DNA of 40,454 bases from Promethearchaeota archaeon. Lineage in GTDB: Archaea; Asgardarchaeota; Lokiarchaeia; Sigyniarchaeales; SOKP01. Position numbers and translations under genes: made by a program. Positions 24,983 through 37,171 of this stretch are shown here, piece by piece. The DNA lies in contig JAGXNS010000011.1 in assembly GCA_019894855.1 (NCBI GenBank), positions 427 to 40,880 on the forward strand. The letters run 5' to 3'. The number at the start of each line of letters is the position of its first letter. Position 1 is the first letter of the stretch. The notes under the pieces are model-generated. The model did not search any database, had not been told where the DNA came from, and worked only from the letters and a program-made list of their open reading frames with translations.

Positions 24983-25355
24983 ATGATGAAGCCACTTTTA
25001 ACTTTAGAAGAAGTAAGAAATGCCTTGATTGGAAGGTATTTTACATTTCAAACTCCTTATGGAATGCGTTTACTCCTATATGCAGATTACACGGCATCTG
25101 GAAGATCACTTAAATTTATTGAAAAGTATTTAATAAAGATTCAAAGGGAATATGCAAATACTCATACTGAAGACGATGTAACTGGTCGCCATATGACTAA
25201 CCTTCTACATCAAGCAGAAAAAAGAATTCACTAAATATCTAAAGTACGCTAAGGATTTAGTTCATAATATTGGAACGGAAGAGGATTATCTTCAATTTGA
25301 AGATCCAGAGACCGAAGAACTTAGATGGTTTAATTTTATACATATAGAAAAATAA
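24983..25355 (+). pseudogene. Class V aminotransferase (cysteine-desulfurase-like) gene with a large internal deletion
   Basis: The first 80 codons read MMKPLLTLEEVRNALIGRYF through LLYADYTASGRSL and ANTHTEDDVTGRHM, a genuine N-terminus of PLP-dependent class V aminotransferases. The frame then stops at 25232-25234. Directly after the junction (about 25228), in the +1 frame, FTKYLKYAKDLVHNIG through EELRWFNFIHIEK runs to TAA at 25353-25355; this resembles the C-terminus of the same family. About 350-450 central codons, including the PLP lysine, are missing. The start region, with AAAGGTT before the ATG, is intact. The deletion joined the ends out of frame, so no enzyme can be made. Confidence 0.82.
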
Positions 25356-25454
25356 AAACGTGTTTTCGTAATTTTTCCACTTATTTCTTATTAAATTTTA
25401 AATAAATAGGTAGAAACATCCATATCATTAAAAAAAACCTTATCTTTAATATAA

Positions 25455-25562
25455 TCATTAAAAATACCTCCTCCTCTCAAACTAATGGGATTAACAGATT
25501 TTACTGAAGAAGACAAGGACAAAATTCTTGGCATAAATGCTGCAAAAGTGTTAGGATTATAA
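25455..25562 (+). pseudogene. 3' remnant of an amidohydrolase-family gene
   Basis: 36 codons open after a TAA at 25452-25454: SLKIPPPLKLMGL, then DFTEEDKDKILGINAAKVLGL and a stop. The ending (EEDKxKILGxNAAxxLGL) is the hallmark C-terminus of amidohydrolase-2 / ACMSD-like metal-dependent hydrolases and decarboxylases. All metal-binding residues of the barrel are missing. It follows the aminotransferase remnant by 99 bp on the same strand; together they mark a zone of gene decay between DUF362 and the TldE gene. The rest of 25356-25596 shows nothing else I can identify. Confidence 0.72.
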
Positions 25563-25596
25563 AAAAGGTAATAATAAAGATATTATTTTTTTATTT

Positions 25597-26937
25597 TTAA
25601 GAAGAAACATTCAAATTATTAAACGCCATATAAGGATAAAGAGTATTTTCAATAAATTCTCGTTCTTTAGAGATATATACGCAATTCTTCACCATTTCAA
25701 GGACATTACCACTAACATTTCCGAGTTTAATTGGATTTTTGAGCTCACCGTTTTTAATGTAATATCCATTTCTTATTTCCGCTCCAAAATTACCCGAGAT
25801 ATCATCTGGATTTAACCACGAAAACTTGTCGATGTAATAGCCTTCCTTAATATCCAATATCATATCATTAAAAGATATGTTTCCCGGGAGTATCTTAAAA
25901 TTGCTTATCCAATTAACAACCGTGCCGCTTTCTGCCCGTTTTGCGTTTCCCGTTGATTGTTTCTCCTCTAACATTGCGTACTTTTGATCGTATAATCTAT
26001 TCTGAAAAACACCATTCTTTATAACTTCTGTTAACTGGTGAGGATTTCCTTCTGAATCCCATGAATTAGAGCTCAGGCCACCTTCTAACAATCCATCATC
26101 AATAATAGTGATGTTTTCGCTTGCTACTACATCCCCGATGTTGAAACGTGAAATTTTTTCAGCATGAGCTTTACCAAGTGCGTGAGTTCCAATGACGGGA
26201 TTTATAGCTTGTTGTAAAACGCTTGGAGAAAAAATGACAAGGGCATTATCAGAAGATTTAGGTTCTACTGCTCTTAGCGTATCTTTAGCGCTTCTAGCCC
26301 AACTAGACACTCTTTCGTTAAAATTCAGGTGCTCTTTTTCTTTGTAATATCCACAATCCCAGAACTCTGATAATTTACCATTTTCTTGCGCCTTTAAAGA
26401 AAATTCCATAAAAAAGTAGGTCTTTCTCGCGTCTAAACTCAAATTATTACTATTTCTCAAAAAACTATGATTACTGTGTATCCTAAATCGCAAGAACGTA
26501 GGTAATACATCTTTTTGTTGATTCACTTCAGAGATTAGAACTTCTGTTAAGTCTTTCTTAATCTTTAAAGGATCGCTTAATATGCTATTATCAGCCGTAT
26601 TGAAATGGGAAATATTTACTTTTGAAGGAAAATCGTACTTAGAACTTGAATTTATTTTTGATAGTAGGACACATGTATCAATGTTTTTCTCGATTTGGCT
26701 AGACTCAAGTGAATTCCCTTTAACTACGCCTATACCTGTTTCATTTTCCTTTTGAGTAAGAATTCTTAGAAAATATTCAAAATCACTTATCTCACGCTCG
26801 TTCTCAGTCTTATCCTTTAAAAAAATAGTTTCAAAAATACGCTTTTCGACGAGGAATATCTCAAATTCTTGGATTTTCTTCGATTTTAAAACAGCTTCGA
26901 TTCTATCTAACTTTTCAATTGACACTTCTTCATTCAC
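25597..26937 (-). CDS. TldE/PmbA-family protein, partner of TldD
   Basis: 446 residues. It has the PmbA/TldE fold signatures: LVIFSPSVLQQAINPVIGTHALGKAHAEKIS in the middle, where TldD has its HExxxH helix, then GDVVASENITIIDDGLLEGGLSSNSWDSEGNP and GNFGAEIRNGYYIKNGE. There is no HExxxH, as expected for the non-catalytic E subunit. In bacteria TldD and TldE form a heterodimeric protease that degrades unfolded peptides and matures small peptides. Its start overlaps the last 4 bp of tldD, so the two are translationally coupled. The N-terminal 100 residues are weakly conserved and Lys/Glu-rich. Confidence 0.85.
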   Translation of the reverse strand: MNEEVSIEKLDRIEAVLKSKKIQEFEIFLVEKRIFETIFLKDKTENEREISDFEYFLRILTQKENETGIGVVKGNSLESSQIEKNIDTCVLLSKINSSSKYDFPSKVNISHFNTADNSILSDPLKIKKDLTEVLISEVNQQKDVLPTFLRFRIHSNHSFLRNSNNLSLDARKTYFFMEFSLKAQENGKLSEFWDCGYYKEKEHLNFNERVSSWARSAKDTLRAVEPKSSDNALVIFSPSVLQQAINPVIGTHALGKAHAEKISRFNIGDVVASENITIIDDGLLEGGLSSNSWDSEGNPHQLTEVIKNGVFQNRLYDQKYAMLEEKQSTGNAKRAESGTVVNWISNFKILPGNISFNDMILDIKEGYYIDKFSWLNPDDISGNFGAEIRNGYYIKNGELKNPIKLGNVSGNVLEMVKNCVYISKEREFIENTLYPYMAFNNLNVSS

Positions 26938-28316
26938 CCCGGACTCACCAATACATTTTTAGCTCTAATATAACTACCCCCTGATGTAACGGGGACCATA
27001 TCTTCGCTACCTTTCCCACATGTCCCTCCATCAAGTTTCAAGGTATCTTTACTAACAGCATCGATATTTTTAAGCATCTCAAGAACATCTCCACTTAAAG
27101 CAGTTGCTTTAAGAATTTTAGTTCGCTCTCCGTTTTCAATAAGGTAACCCTTTTTTGATGTGCATTGCATGCCTCCACCAAGCGGATCCTCCATTCCGAA
27201 ATATCCATGCACTAACATTATTCCCTCTTTAATTTCTGAAATCATTTCTTCTAATTCGTAATCTCCAGAACCAAAATATGTATTAGTCATCCTAACATTA
27301 ACAGGATGAGCAAAACTTTCTCGCCTGCCGTTTCCTTGCGGTGTAGCATTAAGTTCTGATGCTGTTCTTCGATCATATATAAAATTTTTTAATATCCCAT
27401 TTTCAACTAAGACGTTGTGGCCAGCTTTTATTCCTTCGTCGTCAAAAAAGTATGAACCTAATTTCTTTTCTAGAGAAGGAGTGTCATAGATTGAGCATAT
27501 CTTAGACGCAACTTGTTTATTAATGTGTTGTTTCAAATAACTACGATCTCTAAGTATTTGATCAGCTTCCAAACCATGTCCAAAACTCTCATGAGCAATC
27601 AATCCTGTCATTTTTGGGTCTAAAATAATAGTTTTCCTTCCTGCAGGTGGTAATTCAGCTTTTAACATCTCAAGCGAATTCTTAACTACTTGGTCTAAAA
27701 CTGCGTTATCGAGTGAATCGAAAATCTCAAATCCGATTTCTCCTGATTTAATGAAATAATCGTAATCTACTACAGATCCTTCTTTAGCGATAGGTATAAC
27801 GAAAATACGAGTCCTTGGAATTACTTGCCTTAATTTGCATCCTTCGTTATTGACGAATATTCGTTCAATTAAAAACTCTAAATACTTCACTTGGACATTT
27901 ATAATTCTTTCGTCCGCATTTTTGATATATGTATAGATTTCCCTTACTTTCTCAATTTTTTCATCAATAGGGACATTAACAGGATCAATCTTAGATTTAA
28001 TTTCTTTATTTAGACTCCAACCGTCGAATTCAGCAATAAAGTTTCCTTTATTAGATACTTTCGGTATTTTTGTTTTAATATTATTCAAGTTTCCATTCGC
28101 TTCAATTGCTACTTCTTTCCACGAACCTAAAAAACTGCGAGCGACAATGCCCGATTTTTTTGTATTCACTGAAAAATTCTCAGCGGAAGGTGTTTTTGCA
28201 ATAATTGTTGATGAAATGGAATCATATAAGATATCAAAGTATTGATCGCTTCGATTATAATGGCTACTTATCTCTTCAAAATCAGAAAAAATTTCATCGT
28301 GTGATTTGTTACTCAT
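26934..28316 (-). CDS. tldD: TldD-family metalloprotease
   Basis: About 460 residues. The zinc motif HESFGH (HExxxH) is at about 242-247 in the ATG-start numbering, followed by GLEADQI. The C-terminal half has FFDDEGIKAGHNVLVENGIL, the Arg- and Asn-containing YDRRTASELNATPQGNGRRE, and GGGMQCTSKKGYLIENGE, which carry further ligand and structural residues. It should form the proteolytic heterodimer with the downstream TldE protein inside the cell. ATG at 28316 is preferred; a GTG three codons upstream (28325) is possible. The intergenic region to 28456 is AT-rich and holds the promoter. Confidence 0.88.
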   Translation of the reverse strand: MSNKSHDEIFSDFEEISSHYNRSDQYFDILYDSISSTIIAKTPSAENFSVNTKKSGIVARSFLGSWKEVAIEANGNLNNIKTKIPKVSNKGNFIAEFDGWSLNKEIKSKIDPVNVPIDEKIEKVREIYTYIKNADERIINVQVKYLEFLIERIFVNNEGCKLRQVIPRTRIFVIPIAKEGSVVDYDYFIKSGEIGFEIFDSLDNAVLDQVVKNSLEMLKAELPPAGRKTIILDPKMTGLIAHESFGHGLEADQILRDRSYLKQHINKQVASKICSIYDTPSLEKKLGSYFFDDEGIKAGHNVLVENGILKNFIYDRRTASELNATPQGNGRRESFAHPVNVRMTNTYFGSGDYELEEMISEIKEGIMLVHGYFGMEDPLGGGMQCTSKKGYLIENGERTKILKATALSGDVLEMLKNIDAVSKDTLKLDGGTCGKGSEDMVPVTSGGSYIRAKNVLVSPG

Positions 28317-28455
28317 AAAAACCACTTTTTTTCAAATTTAAGGTCTTAATATAATTAATGTAAAGTAATATAACTAAAAATAAATAGGTTTAGAAGATTT
28401 GTTCTTTTAATTTAAAAGGAGCTACTTAATAAAATCCTCGATCTACACACTTTTT

Positions 28456-29376
28456 TTATATCGATTCTAGATCTCGAGATATCTTAGCATCTGTTGTTTT
28501 TTCTAAGTACTCTGAATTTTCTTCTATGTTTGTTAATCTTCTTTCTAATATGCTCATTGTCTCGATTATGTTATTAATTGTAGTTTGAATTTGCTTTACT
28601 CCATTTTGAAGTTCACCTATTTGATTTAAGATGAAAGAATTGACATCAGATTTTTTGACTGGCTCAACCAACCAAGCAAAAACATTATGTAAAAACTTCT
28701 GATTGTCTAGGGTATTAATTCCAATATTATCATCGCTACAAAAAATGTCTATATCGCCGAAAGCAATTACCTTTCCCTGCCCAAATTTAGCATAAGCTGC
28801 TATGATATGTTGTTGCTCCTTATCTTTTTCCCATTCTTCTAATGAATTATTGTAGATTTCTGACCAATTATTCAATTTATCGGTTTCTAGTAGAGCATTA
28901 GCTCCCTTTTTTAAGTATAAAGAGCATGTTCCGCCAATTATCACTTCTCTTAATCCATTTAAAAAGTCAACTTCTGGAAACTCGTGAATGTGTAAGATGC
29001 TTGAACAATTTTGGTTTTTAGGGTTTTGTTCTTTTATGAGATTCTTCTCAAATAAAAAACCAAAATGATTAGCAATATCATTAAGATTTGTTTTTTGAAG
29101 GTGATCCGCTCCATATTCACTAACAAGCAGTAGACTTCCTCCTAACCTGACGAAATTAACGATTTCTTTAATCTCGATGTTTGAGAAATAGTCGTCAATT
29201 GGATTACCTAAAATTAGCAAATCTATGTTTTCCAATACTTTTTTGGTTAAATCTTTATTTTCGTTTTTTTCAATCTTAAAATTTAGATTATGGAGAAGTT
29301 TTAAAAAGTCGGAAAAATCGTTGTCTAACGTGAGCATTTCGTTATGATTTAAGTCAAATAAAATCGTTTTCTGCAT
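28456..29376 (-). CDS. GIFT-domain (IFT52-like) protein with C-terminal coiled coil
   Basis: 306 residues. The first 230 residues alternate beta-strands and helices, like a class I glutamine amidotransferase fold without its catalytic triad: ILFDLNHNE, NIDLLILGNPIDDYF, FVRLGGSLLLVSEYGADH, FGQGKVIAFGDIDIFCSDDN. This pattern (sealed strand-GGSLLL-glycine, closing GDxDxF) is that of the GIFT domain found in GldG and in intraflagellar-transport protein IFT52. Residues about 240-300 are a predicted coiled coil (heptads in LNQIGELQNGVKQIQTTI). No signal peptide or membrane helix. It is an unlinked single gene. The GIFT assignment is from pattern memory; function in an archaeon is unknown. Confidence 0.65.
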   Translation of the reverse strand: MQKTILFDLNHNEMLTLDNDFSDFLKLLHNLNFKIEKNENKDLTKKVLENIDLLILGNPIDDYFSNIEIKEIVNFVRLGGSLLLVSEYGADHLQKTNLNDIANHFGFLFEKNLIKEQNPKNQNCSSILHIHEFPEVDFLNGLREVIIGGTCSLYLKKGANALLETDKLNNWSEIYNNSLEEWEKDKEQQHIIAAYAKFGQGKVIAFGDIDIFCSDDNIGINTLDNQKFLHNVFAWLVEPVKKSDVNSFILNQIGELQNGVKQIQTTINNIIETMSILERRLTNIEENSEYLEKTTDAKISRDLESI

Positions 29377-29559
29377 TTTTCAATAAGAAAGATAAAAATA
29401 CGGCTTTAAATATTATTCTAAAAATAAATCTTTTCAGAGAAATTTTATAAACTTTAAAGAATAATCCTTTTTGGATTATGTTTTTGATTGTAAAATCTAA
29501 TAATAATCCCATACTAAATTTTTAAATTGAGTAAGGTTAAGAAAATTAATGGATTGTGA

Positions 29560-30870
<1,311 letters not shown>

Positions 30871-30892
30871 TTTTTTTTTTACTTTTTTTTTA
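30871..30892 (+). terminator. Poly-T terminator after purA
   Basis: Ten T, then AC, then nine T directly after the purA stop codon. Long T tracts without a hairpin are the usual archaeal termination signal. Confidence 0.6.
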
Positions 30893-31033
30893 AAAATCTT
30901 TAAAGATAAATTATACATCATAACTATTATGCTGCAAACATAAGTGAAGACATAAGCTTTTTTATAGAGCGAACAATAAATAGAATATAAAAATAATTAT
31001 TATTTCATAGTAAGAAATTCATGAATTTGGAAT

Positions 31034-31687
31034 GTGAATAAAATGAAATTGTTAAAAGAAAAGAAAAATGAACTATATGAGGTTAACAAGGAATTCTTAG
31101 CCGAGACATTAAATGCCTCTGCTCTCTTACATGAAGCGCTCTCAACTTTTACAAGTGATAAATTAAAAAAGGAATCCTTAAAAGGAGTCATCCAAGCGGA
31201 AAAAAAGTGTGATGAACTAAAAGATAAATTTACTCAAGTTCTTTTCAGGGATAAAAGAGCCCTTCCTTTTCTAGTTGAAGACAGGTATAAAATTCTGATG
31301 ATGATAGATGCCGTAAACGATAAGATGGAGTTTTTTTCAAGATTTCTGGAAGTGTATCCTTTCAAGCTATATAAGGACATCAAAAACGAATTCAAAAAAT
31401 TATATAGCGCATGCAGTCAAGCTGTCGAAGAGCTAGTGAATTGTGCTGTATTAATTGAGACTGATTTTGATGGTGCTTACAAGAAAACCTTTGAAATTGA
31501 AGAGAGAAAAAGAGAAGCTCGAACGGCTAAGTTTAACTTACTCGGAAAATTATACAGAATGAAAGATGATCCTACTAAAGTATACTTAACTTCAAAACTA
31601 GTCACATATATGTATGATATTGTATCGTGGGCTGAAGAAACGTCAGATTATCTGAGAGGATTGATTATAAAATACCCTAGTAAATAG
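31034..31687 (+). CDS. DUF47 (PhoU-like) phosphate-transport regulator
   Basis: 217 residues, almost entirely helical and charged, in the PhoU-like DUF47 layout. Features include the conserved EKKCDELKDKFTQVLFRDKRALPFLVEDRYKILMMIDAVNDK stretch (in parts) and the late AEETSDYLRGLIIK. These proteins sit next to PiT transporters and are thought to control phosphate uptake. The gene is 19 bp upstream of the PiT gene on the same strand and surely co-transcribed. ATG start at 31034. Confidence 0.88.
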   Translation: MNKMKLLKEKKNELYEVNKEFLAETLNASALLHEALSTFTSDKLKKESLKGVIQAEKKCDELKDKFTQVLFRDKRALPFLVEDRYKILMMIDAVNDKMEFFSRFLEVYPFKLYKDIKNEFKKLYSACSQAVEELVNCAVLIETDFDGAYKKTFEIEERKREARTAKFNLLGKLYRMKDDPTKVYLTSKLVTYMYDIVSWAEETSDYLRGLIIKYPSK

Positions 31688-31706
31688 AAATGGATGGATA
31701 GGTAAA

Positions 31707-32693
31707 ATGGCGTTAGAATACATCTTAATCATATTTTTAATCATAAGTGTGATCATTTCCTTCGGAATCGGTGCGAACGACGAAACGATGGCCCCTCTTT
31801 ATGGATCACGAATTCTTAATATGAAACAAATTCTCATCTTAGCAGCGATTTTTGCGATCGCTGGAGCATTATTACTCGGGGAGGGTGTTTCTAAATCGGT
31901 AGGTGACTCGATCCTTTTATTAGATTATAATAATCCGAACATTAGCCAGGATGCTGTTGTCATGACCATTTTGATTTCAACTGCCATTGTGTTAATATTA
32001 TCTAGTGCTTTTGGGCTTCCAATTTCGTCAACTCACGCTACAATAGGAGGGATTATGGGACTAGGGATGTTATTAGGAGGGGGAACGGGTGTAAATTGGA
32101 GCACAATACTAAATATGAGTATGTGGTGGTTAGCATCTCCGGTAGTAGGTTTTACAGTAACCTATGGAGTTGTTAAGGTACTTAATAAACGTAAACTCAA
32201 GACCTTAAAAGGATTCCGAGACTTTGAAAGATCAGAAAACAAATATTCCTACATAATCTTAATTATAATATGTATTACAGCCTTTTCTAGAGCCGGAAAT
32301 GATTGTTCTAACGCAGTTGGAATAGTTGTTGGAGCTGGAGACGAGATCAATCTAACTTTATTATTGATCATGACTGGTTTTGGTTTAGCAGCTGGTGTAA
32401 CGGTTTTGGGAAGAATTGTTATTAAAAACTTAGGTAAAATGACGGAACTTCGGCCGAGTACGGCATTTGCCGTGCAGGTACCCACAGCAGCCGTTATGCT
32501 TATTGGAACCATTCAGAAAATCCCTCTTTCTGGTTCTCATTTGCTCGTAGCATCACTAGTAGGACTTTCAAAAGCAAGCAATACACCAATGAAAAAAGGA
32601 TTATGGAAAATCATCGCAATTTGGTTATTGACTTTTCCAATCGCAGCAATTCTTTCAATAATTCTATACTATCCAATTAATTTTCTAATTTAA
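31707..32693 (+). CDS. pit: PiT-family inorganic phosphate transporter
   Basis: 328 residues with about ten hydrophobic segments. The two inverted PiT repeats are seen as GIGANDETMAPLYGSRIL (about 20-37) and SRAGNDCSNAVGIVVGAG (about 195-212), plus LPISSTHATIGGIMGLG and the mirrored IPLSGSHLLVASLVGLS. The first repeat departs from the usual GANDVANA, with ETMA instead, but retains GAND; the second keeps a normal NDCSNAVG. It would import phosphate by ion symport in the cytoplasmic membrane. The DUF47 gene upstream is the probable regulator. Confidence 0.92.
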   Translation: MALEYILIIFLIISVIISFGIGANDETMAPLYGSRILNMKQILILAAIFAIAGALLLGEGVSKSVGDSILLLDYNNPNISQDAVVMTILISTAIVLILSSAFGLPISSTHATIGGIMGLGMLLGGGTGVNWSTILNMSMWWLASPVVGFTVTYGVVKVLNKRKLKTLKGFRDFERSENKYSYIILIIICITAFSRAGNDCSNAVGIVVGAGDEINLTLLLIMTGFGLAAGVTVLGRIVIKNLGKMTELRPSTAFAVQVPTAAVMLIGTIQKIPLSGSHLLVASLVGLSKASNTPMKKGLWKIIAIWLLTFPIAAILSIILYYPINFLI

Positions 32694-32816
32694 TTTATTT
32701 TTCTGAAGTGAATCTCAATAAAATTTATCAAACCCCAAGACCTTCAATTAGAAATTCCACATAAGTATCGAAACTATTCGAGCTTCGGTCCGTATTTTAT
32801 TCCTTTATTTGGTAGA

Positions 32817-34784
<1,968 letters not shown>

Positions 34785-34942
34785 TTATTTACCTAATCTT
34801 TCTTTCTTAGATCTATTAATATATCGATCTTGAAAAAGATTCTTGTGATTTGCGTCCCATCAATTTCCCATTCAAGTGTAATATAAGAGATCTATTACTT
34901 TTGGAAAATGAATTTAGATATAAAGTCAAATAAAAAGAATTA

Positions 34943-35764
34943 CTACTTCCTTTTATGAGATTTTATAGAAAAAATCATCGGTACCGAATGTTTTAATGTT
35001 TGAAATTCCCAATACTTATCCTCTCTCTGTTTCATATCCGGATGGATTTGAAAGAAGCTGAACGGAAACTCGTGAAGAAATTCCAACTCTAACCCAACTT
35101 TTAATAACGAGTTAATAATGTCTCCCATTGGATGAAACCAATCGTAGGTTTCAAAATTTTGTAATTTAATATTAGGATCGGCGTATGCTCCGTCATCCTC
35201 ATCAAAATGATAAGGTTTTCCCTTACTAAAATAATCGTAGCCAACTTGAAATGCACCACCATACTTTTCGTCTATTAAATTACCAAAAGGATGGTTTTCT
35301 ATAATATAAAAAGTCCCACCGGGTTTCAAACAATAATCGATTATTTCTGCCCATTTATATAAATCTGGTAACCAGCCAATAACACCATTAGATGTAAAAA
35401 CAATATCAAATTTTTCGCTTAATACATCTGGTATATCATAAATATTTGAGTGAATAAACTTAGCAGGGATATTTAATTCTTCGCTTAATTGACGAGCAAA
35501 CTTAATAGCTTTATCTGAGAAATCAACGCCAGTGACATTCGCCCCGAGTCGCGCCAAAGAAAGTGTATCCATTCCAAAATGGCATTGTAGGTGCAAGAGG
35601 GTTTTACCGTCTACACTACCTATTTCTTCTCTTTCCACTGGAAAAAGAGAAGATTTACCCGATTTGAATCCATGTAAGTCGTAGAATTTAGAGTTAGCAT
35701 TAATCTCAACTAATTCATTCCATCTTCTTAAATTTGTTTTGAAGTATTCCTCGTTATCCTTCAA
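34943..35764 (-). CDS. SAM-dependent methyltransferase (class I)
   Basis: 273 residues. Motif I LLHLQCHFGMDTLSLARLGANVTGVDFSD, then FDIVFTSNGVIGWLPDL and CLKPGGTFYIIENHPFG, characteristic of Methyltransf_11-type small-molecule methyltransferases. The C-terminal part is acidic and aromatic (YHFDEDDGAYADP, FETYDWFHPMGD). Substrate unknown. It is the third gene of a minus-strand run: hypB, hexapeptide protein, methyltransferase, with a 27-bp gap to the hexapeptide gene. No link to hydrogenase maturation is evident. Confidence 0.85.
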   Translation of the reverse strand: MKDNEEYFKTNLRRWNELVEINANSKFYDLHGFKSGKSSLFPVEREEIGSVDGKTLLHLQCHFGMDTLSLARLGANVTGVDFSDKAIKFARQLSEELNIPAKFIHSNIYDIPDVLSEKFDIVFTSNGVIGWLPDLYKWAEIIDYCLKPGGTFYIIENHPFGNLIDEKYGGAFQVGYDYFSKGKPYHFDEDDGAYADPNIKLQNFETYDWFHPMGDIINSLLKVGLELEFLHEFPFSFFQIHPDMKQREDKYWEFQTLKHSVPMIFSIKSHKRK

Positions 35765-35791
35765 ATAAAGTCCCTTATTGTTTTCCGATAA

Positions 35792-36211
35792 TTAAAATTT
35801 TTTGCTCTGTAATTCATCTCTTGAATTAGCTTTTCCGATTAACACGCTATTTTTCACGTCCAGGTTTTTAAATTTAAGAGAGCTATTCTTACCAATGACG
35901 CAATTCTCCAGTTTAAAGTTTTCTCCAATTACTACATTTTCAAAGATGATTGTGTTTGACATTTCGACATAGTTTTGAATCTCAGAATTAGCACCAATGT
36001 ATACGTTCGGTCCTAAAAGAACGTCGTCTCCAATTTTTACATTGTCTTCTAAATAAACGGGTTCTATAAATGTAGGATAATCTCCCACGTAATTTTCAAG
36101 GCGGTTACCTAATTTTGAAAAGAACCTTTGCATTAATTCTTTTATATCTGATTTTTCAATGTCTTCAAATTTCCCAATAAGTTCTTCAATCTTGATTAAT
36201 TCTTCTTTCAT
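35792..36211 (-). CDS. Left-handed beta-helix (hexapeptide repeat) protein
   Basis: 139 residues. After a helical 40-residue lead (ELIGKFEDIEKSDIKELMQRFF) the protein has imperfect hexapeptide repeats with Val/Ile every sixth residue: VYLEDNVKIGDDVLLGPNVYIG, and IIFENVVIGENFKLENCVIG. This is the C-terminal domain of sugar-phosphate nucleotidyltransferases (GlmU-like) without the nucleotidyltransferase domain, so a stand-alone acyltransferase-like or scaffold role fits. The start codon overlaps the hypB stop by 4 bp, showing translational coupling. Confidence 0.75.
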   Translation of the reverse strand: MKEELIKIEELIGKFEDIEKSDIKELMQRFFSKLGNRLENYVGDYPTFIEPVYLEDNVKIGDDVLLGPNVYIGANSEIQNYVEMSNTIIFENVVIGENFKLENCVIGKNSSLKFKNLDVKNSVLIGKANSRDELQSKKF

Positions 36212-36948
36212 AATTTCTCACTACTATTGACCTGCAATCTCATTAAATTCATTAATTTTTCAATGTTCTCCCCAGTTTTTGCACTTGTCGTAATCACGTC
36301 TATTTTGGGGTTTATTTTTTTTGCGTCAGAGATCATTTTATCGACATTAGTTCCTAGGCGTTCTTTTAAATCGATCTTGTTAATTACCGCAATATCTGAC
36401 ATTTTAAACAGCAATGGATGTTTTTCAACAACCCATTCACCTTCAGTTGTTGAGACGACAATTAGTCTCTTGTCAGTACCTAAAATGAAATCTGATGGGC
36501 ATATTAAATTACCTACATTTTCAATAAAGACAAGATCGTAATTATTTAAATCTTTATTTTTGATTATTTGGTGAATATGATAAGCATTTAAGGCACATTC
36601 TCGACCCGTATTAATCTGAACGGTTTCTGCGTTATATTTTTCAATACGATCAGCATCCACTCTAGTAGTAATATCTCCACAGATTACTAATATTCGGTAT
36701 TGTGAGGATAATTTCTGGGTTATCTTTTCCAATAAAGCAGTTTTACCTGCTCCGATAGCCCCTACAATATCAAAAGATTTTATGTCATTATCTTTAAATT
36801 TTTGATGTACCCTATTAGCTAACAATTCGTTGTCTTTTTCAACCGCTTTTTTAGTCTCGATAACTTCATCTCTTATCTCATTTCGAGCTAAATTGGTACT
36901 TTCGACTTCTTTTATTCTTGAGATTTCCCTTTCTTCCTTATCTGACAT
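36208..36948 (-). CDS. hypB: HypB-like nickel-insertion GTPase
   Basis: 246 residues. P-loop GAIGAGKTALLEK, GDITTRVDADRIEKY, FIENVGNLICPSDF and NKIDLKE (the guanine-specific NKxD) identify HypB. There is no His-rich N-terminal tail. The conserved metal site near TGRECALNAYHIH has Cys followed by Ala, where most HypB proteins have Cys-His. A shifted His lies four residues on. It would hydrolyse GTP to deliver nickel to NiFe hydrogenase, though no hydrogenase or other hyp gene is in this window. It heads a three-gene operon with the hexapeptide protein and a methyltransferase. Confidence 0.9.
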   Translation of the reverse strand: MSDKEEREISRIKEVESTNLARNEIRDEVIETKKAVEKDNELLANRVHQKFKDNDIKSFDIVGAIGAGKTALLEKITQKLSSQYRILVICGDITTRVDADRIEKYNAETVQINTGRECALNAYHIHQIIKNKDLNNYDLVFIENVGNLICPSDFILGTDKRLIVVSTTEGEWVVEKHPLLFKMSDIAVINKIDLKERLGTNVDKMISDAKKINPKIDVITTSAKTGENIEKLMNLMRLQVNSSEKL

Positions 36949-37171
36949 AGAGAACTTGTTTTTGTTTTTGTTTTATTAATATTTGAAAGAATTTCAATTT
37001 TTCGATAATTCTTTACGCTTTCAATATTTTGTGTTACTTACTCTTGAGATTAAATTCCCGTTCTTTATTATCTGTCCTTTAACAGCATAATAAGGTTTTT
37101 AGAAATTTATTAAATCTTATTAGAAATCCTTAATTTTAGATAAAAATATATTTCAAAATAATGAACTTCTC

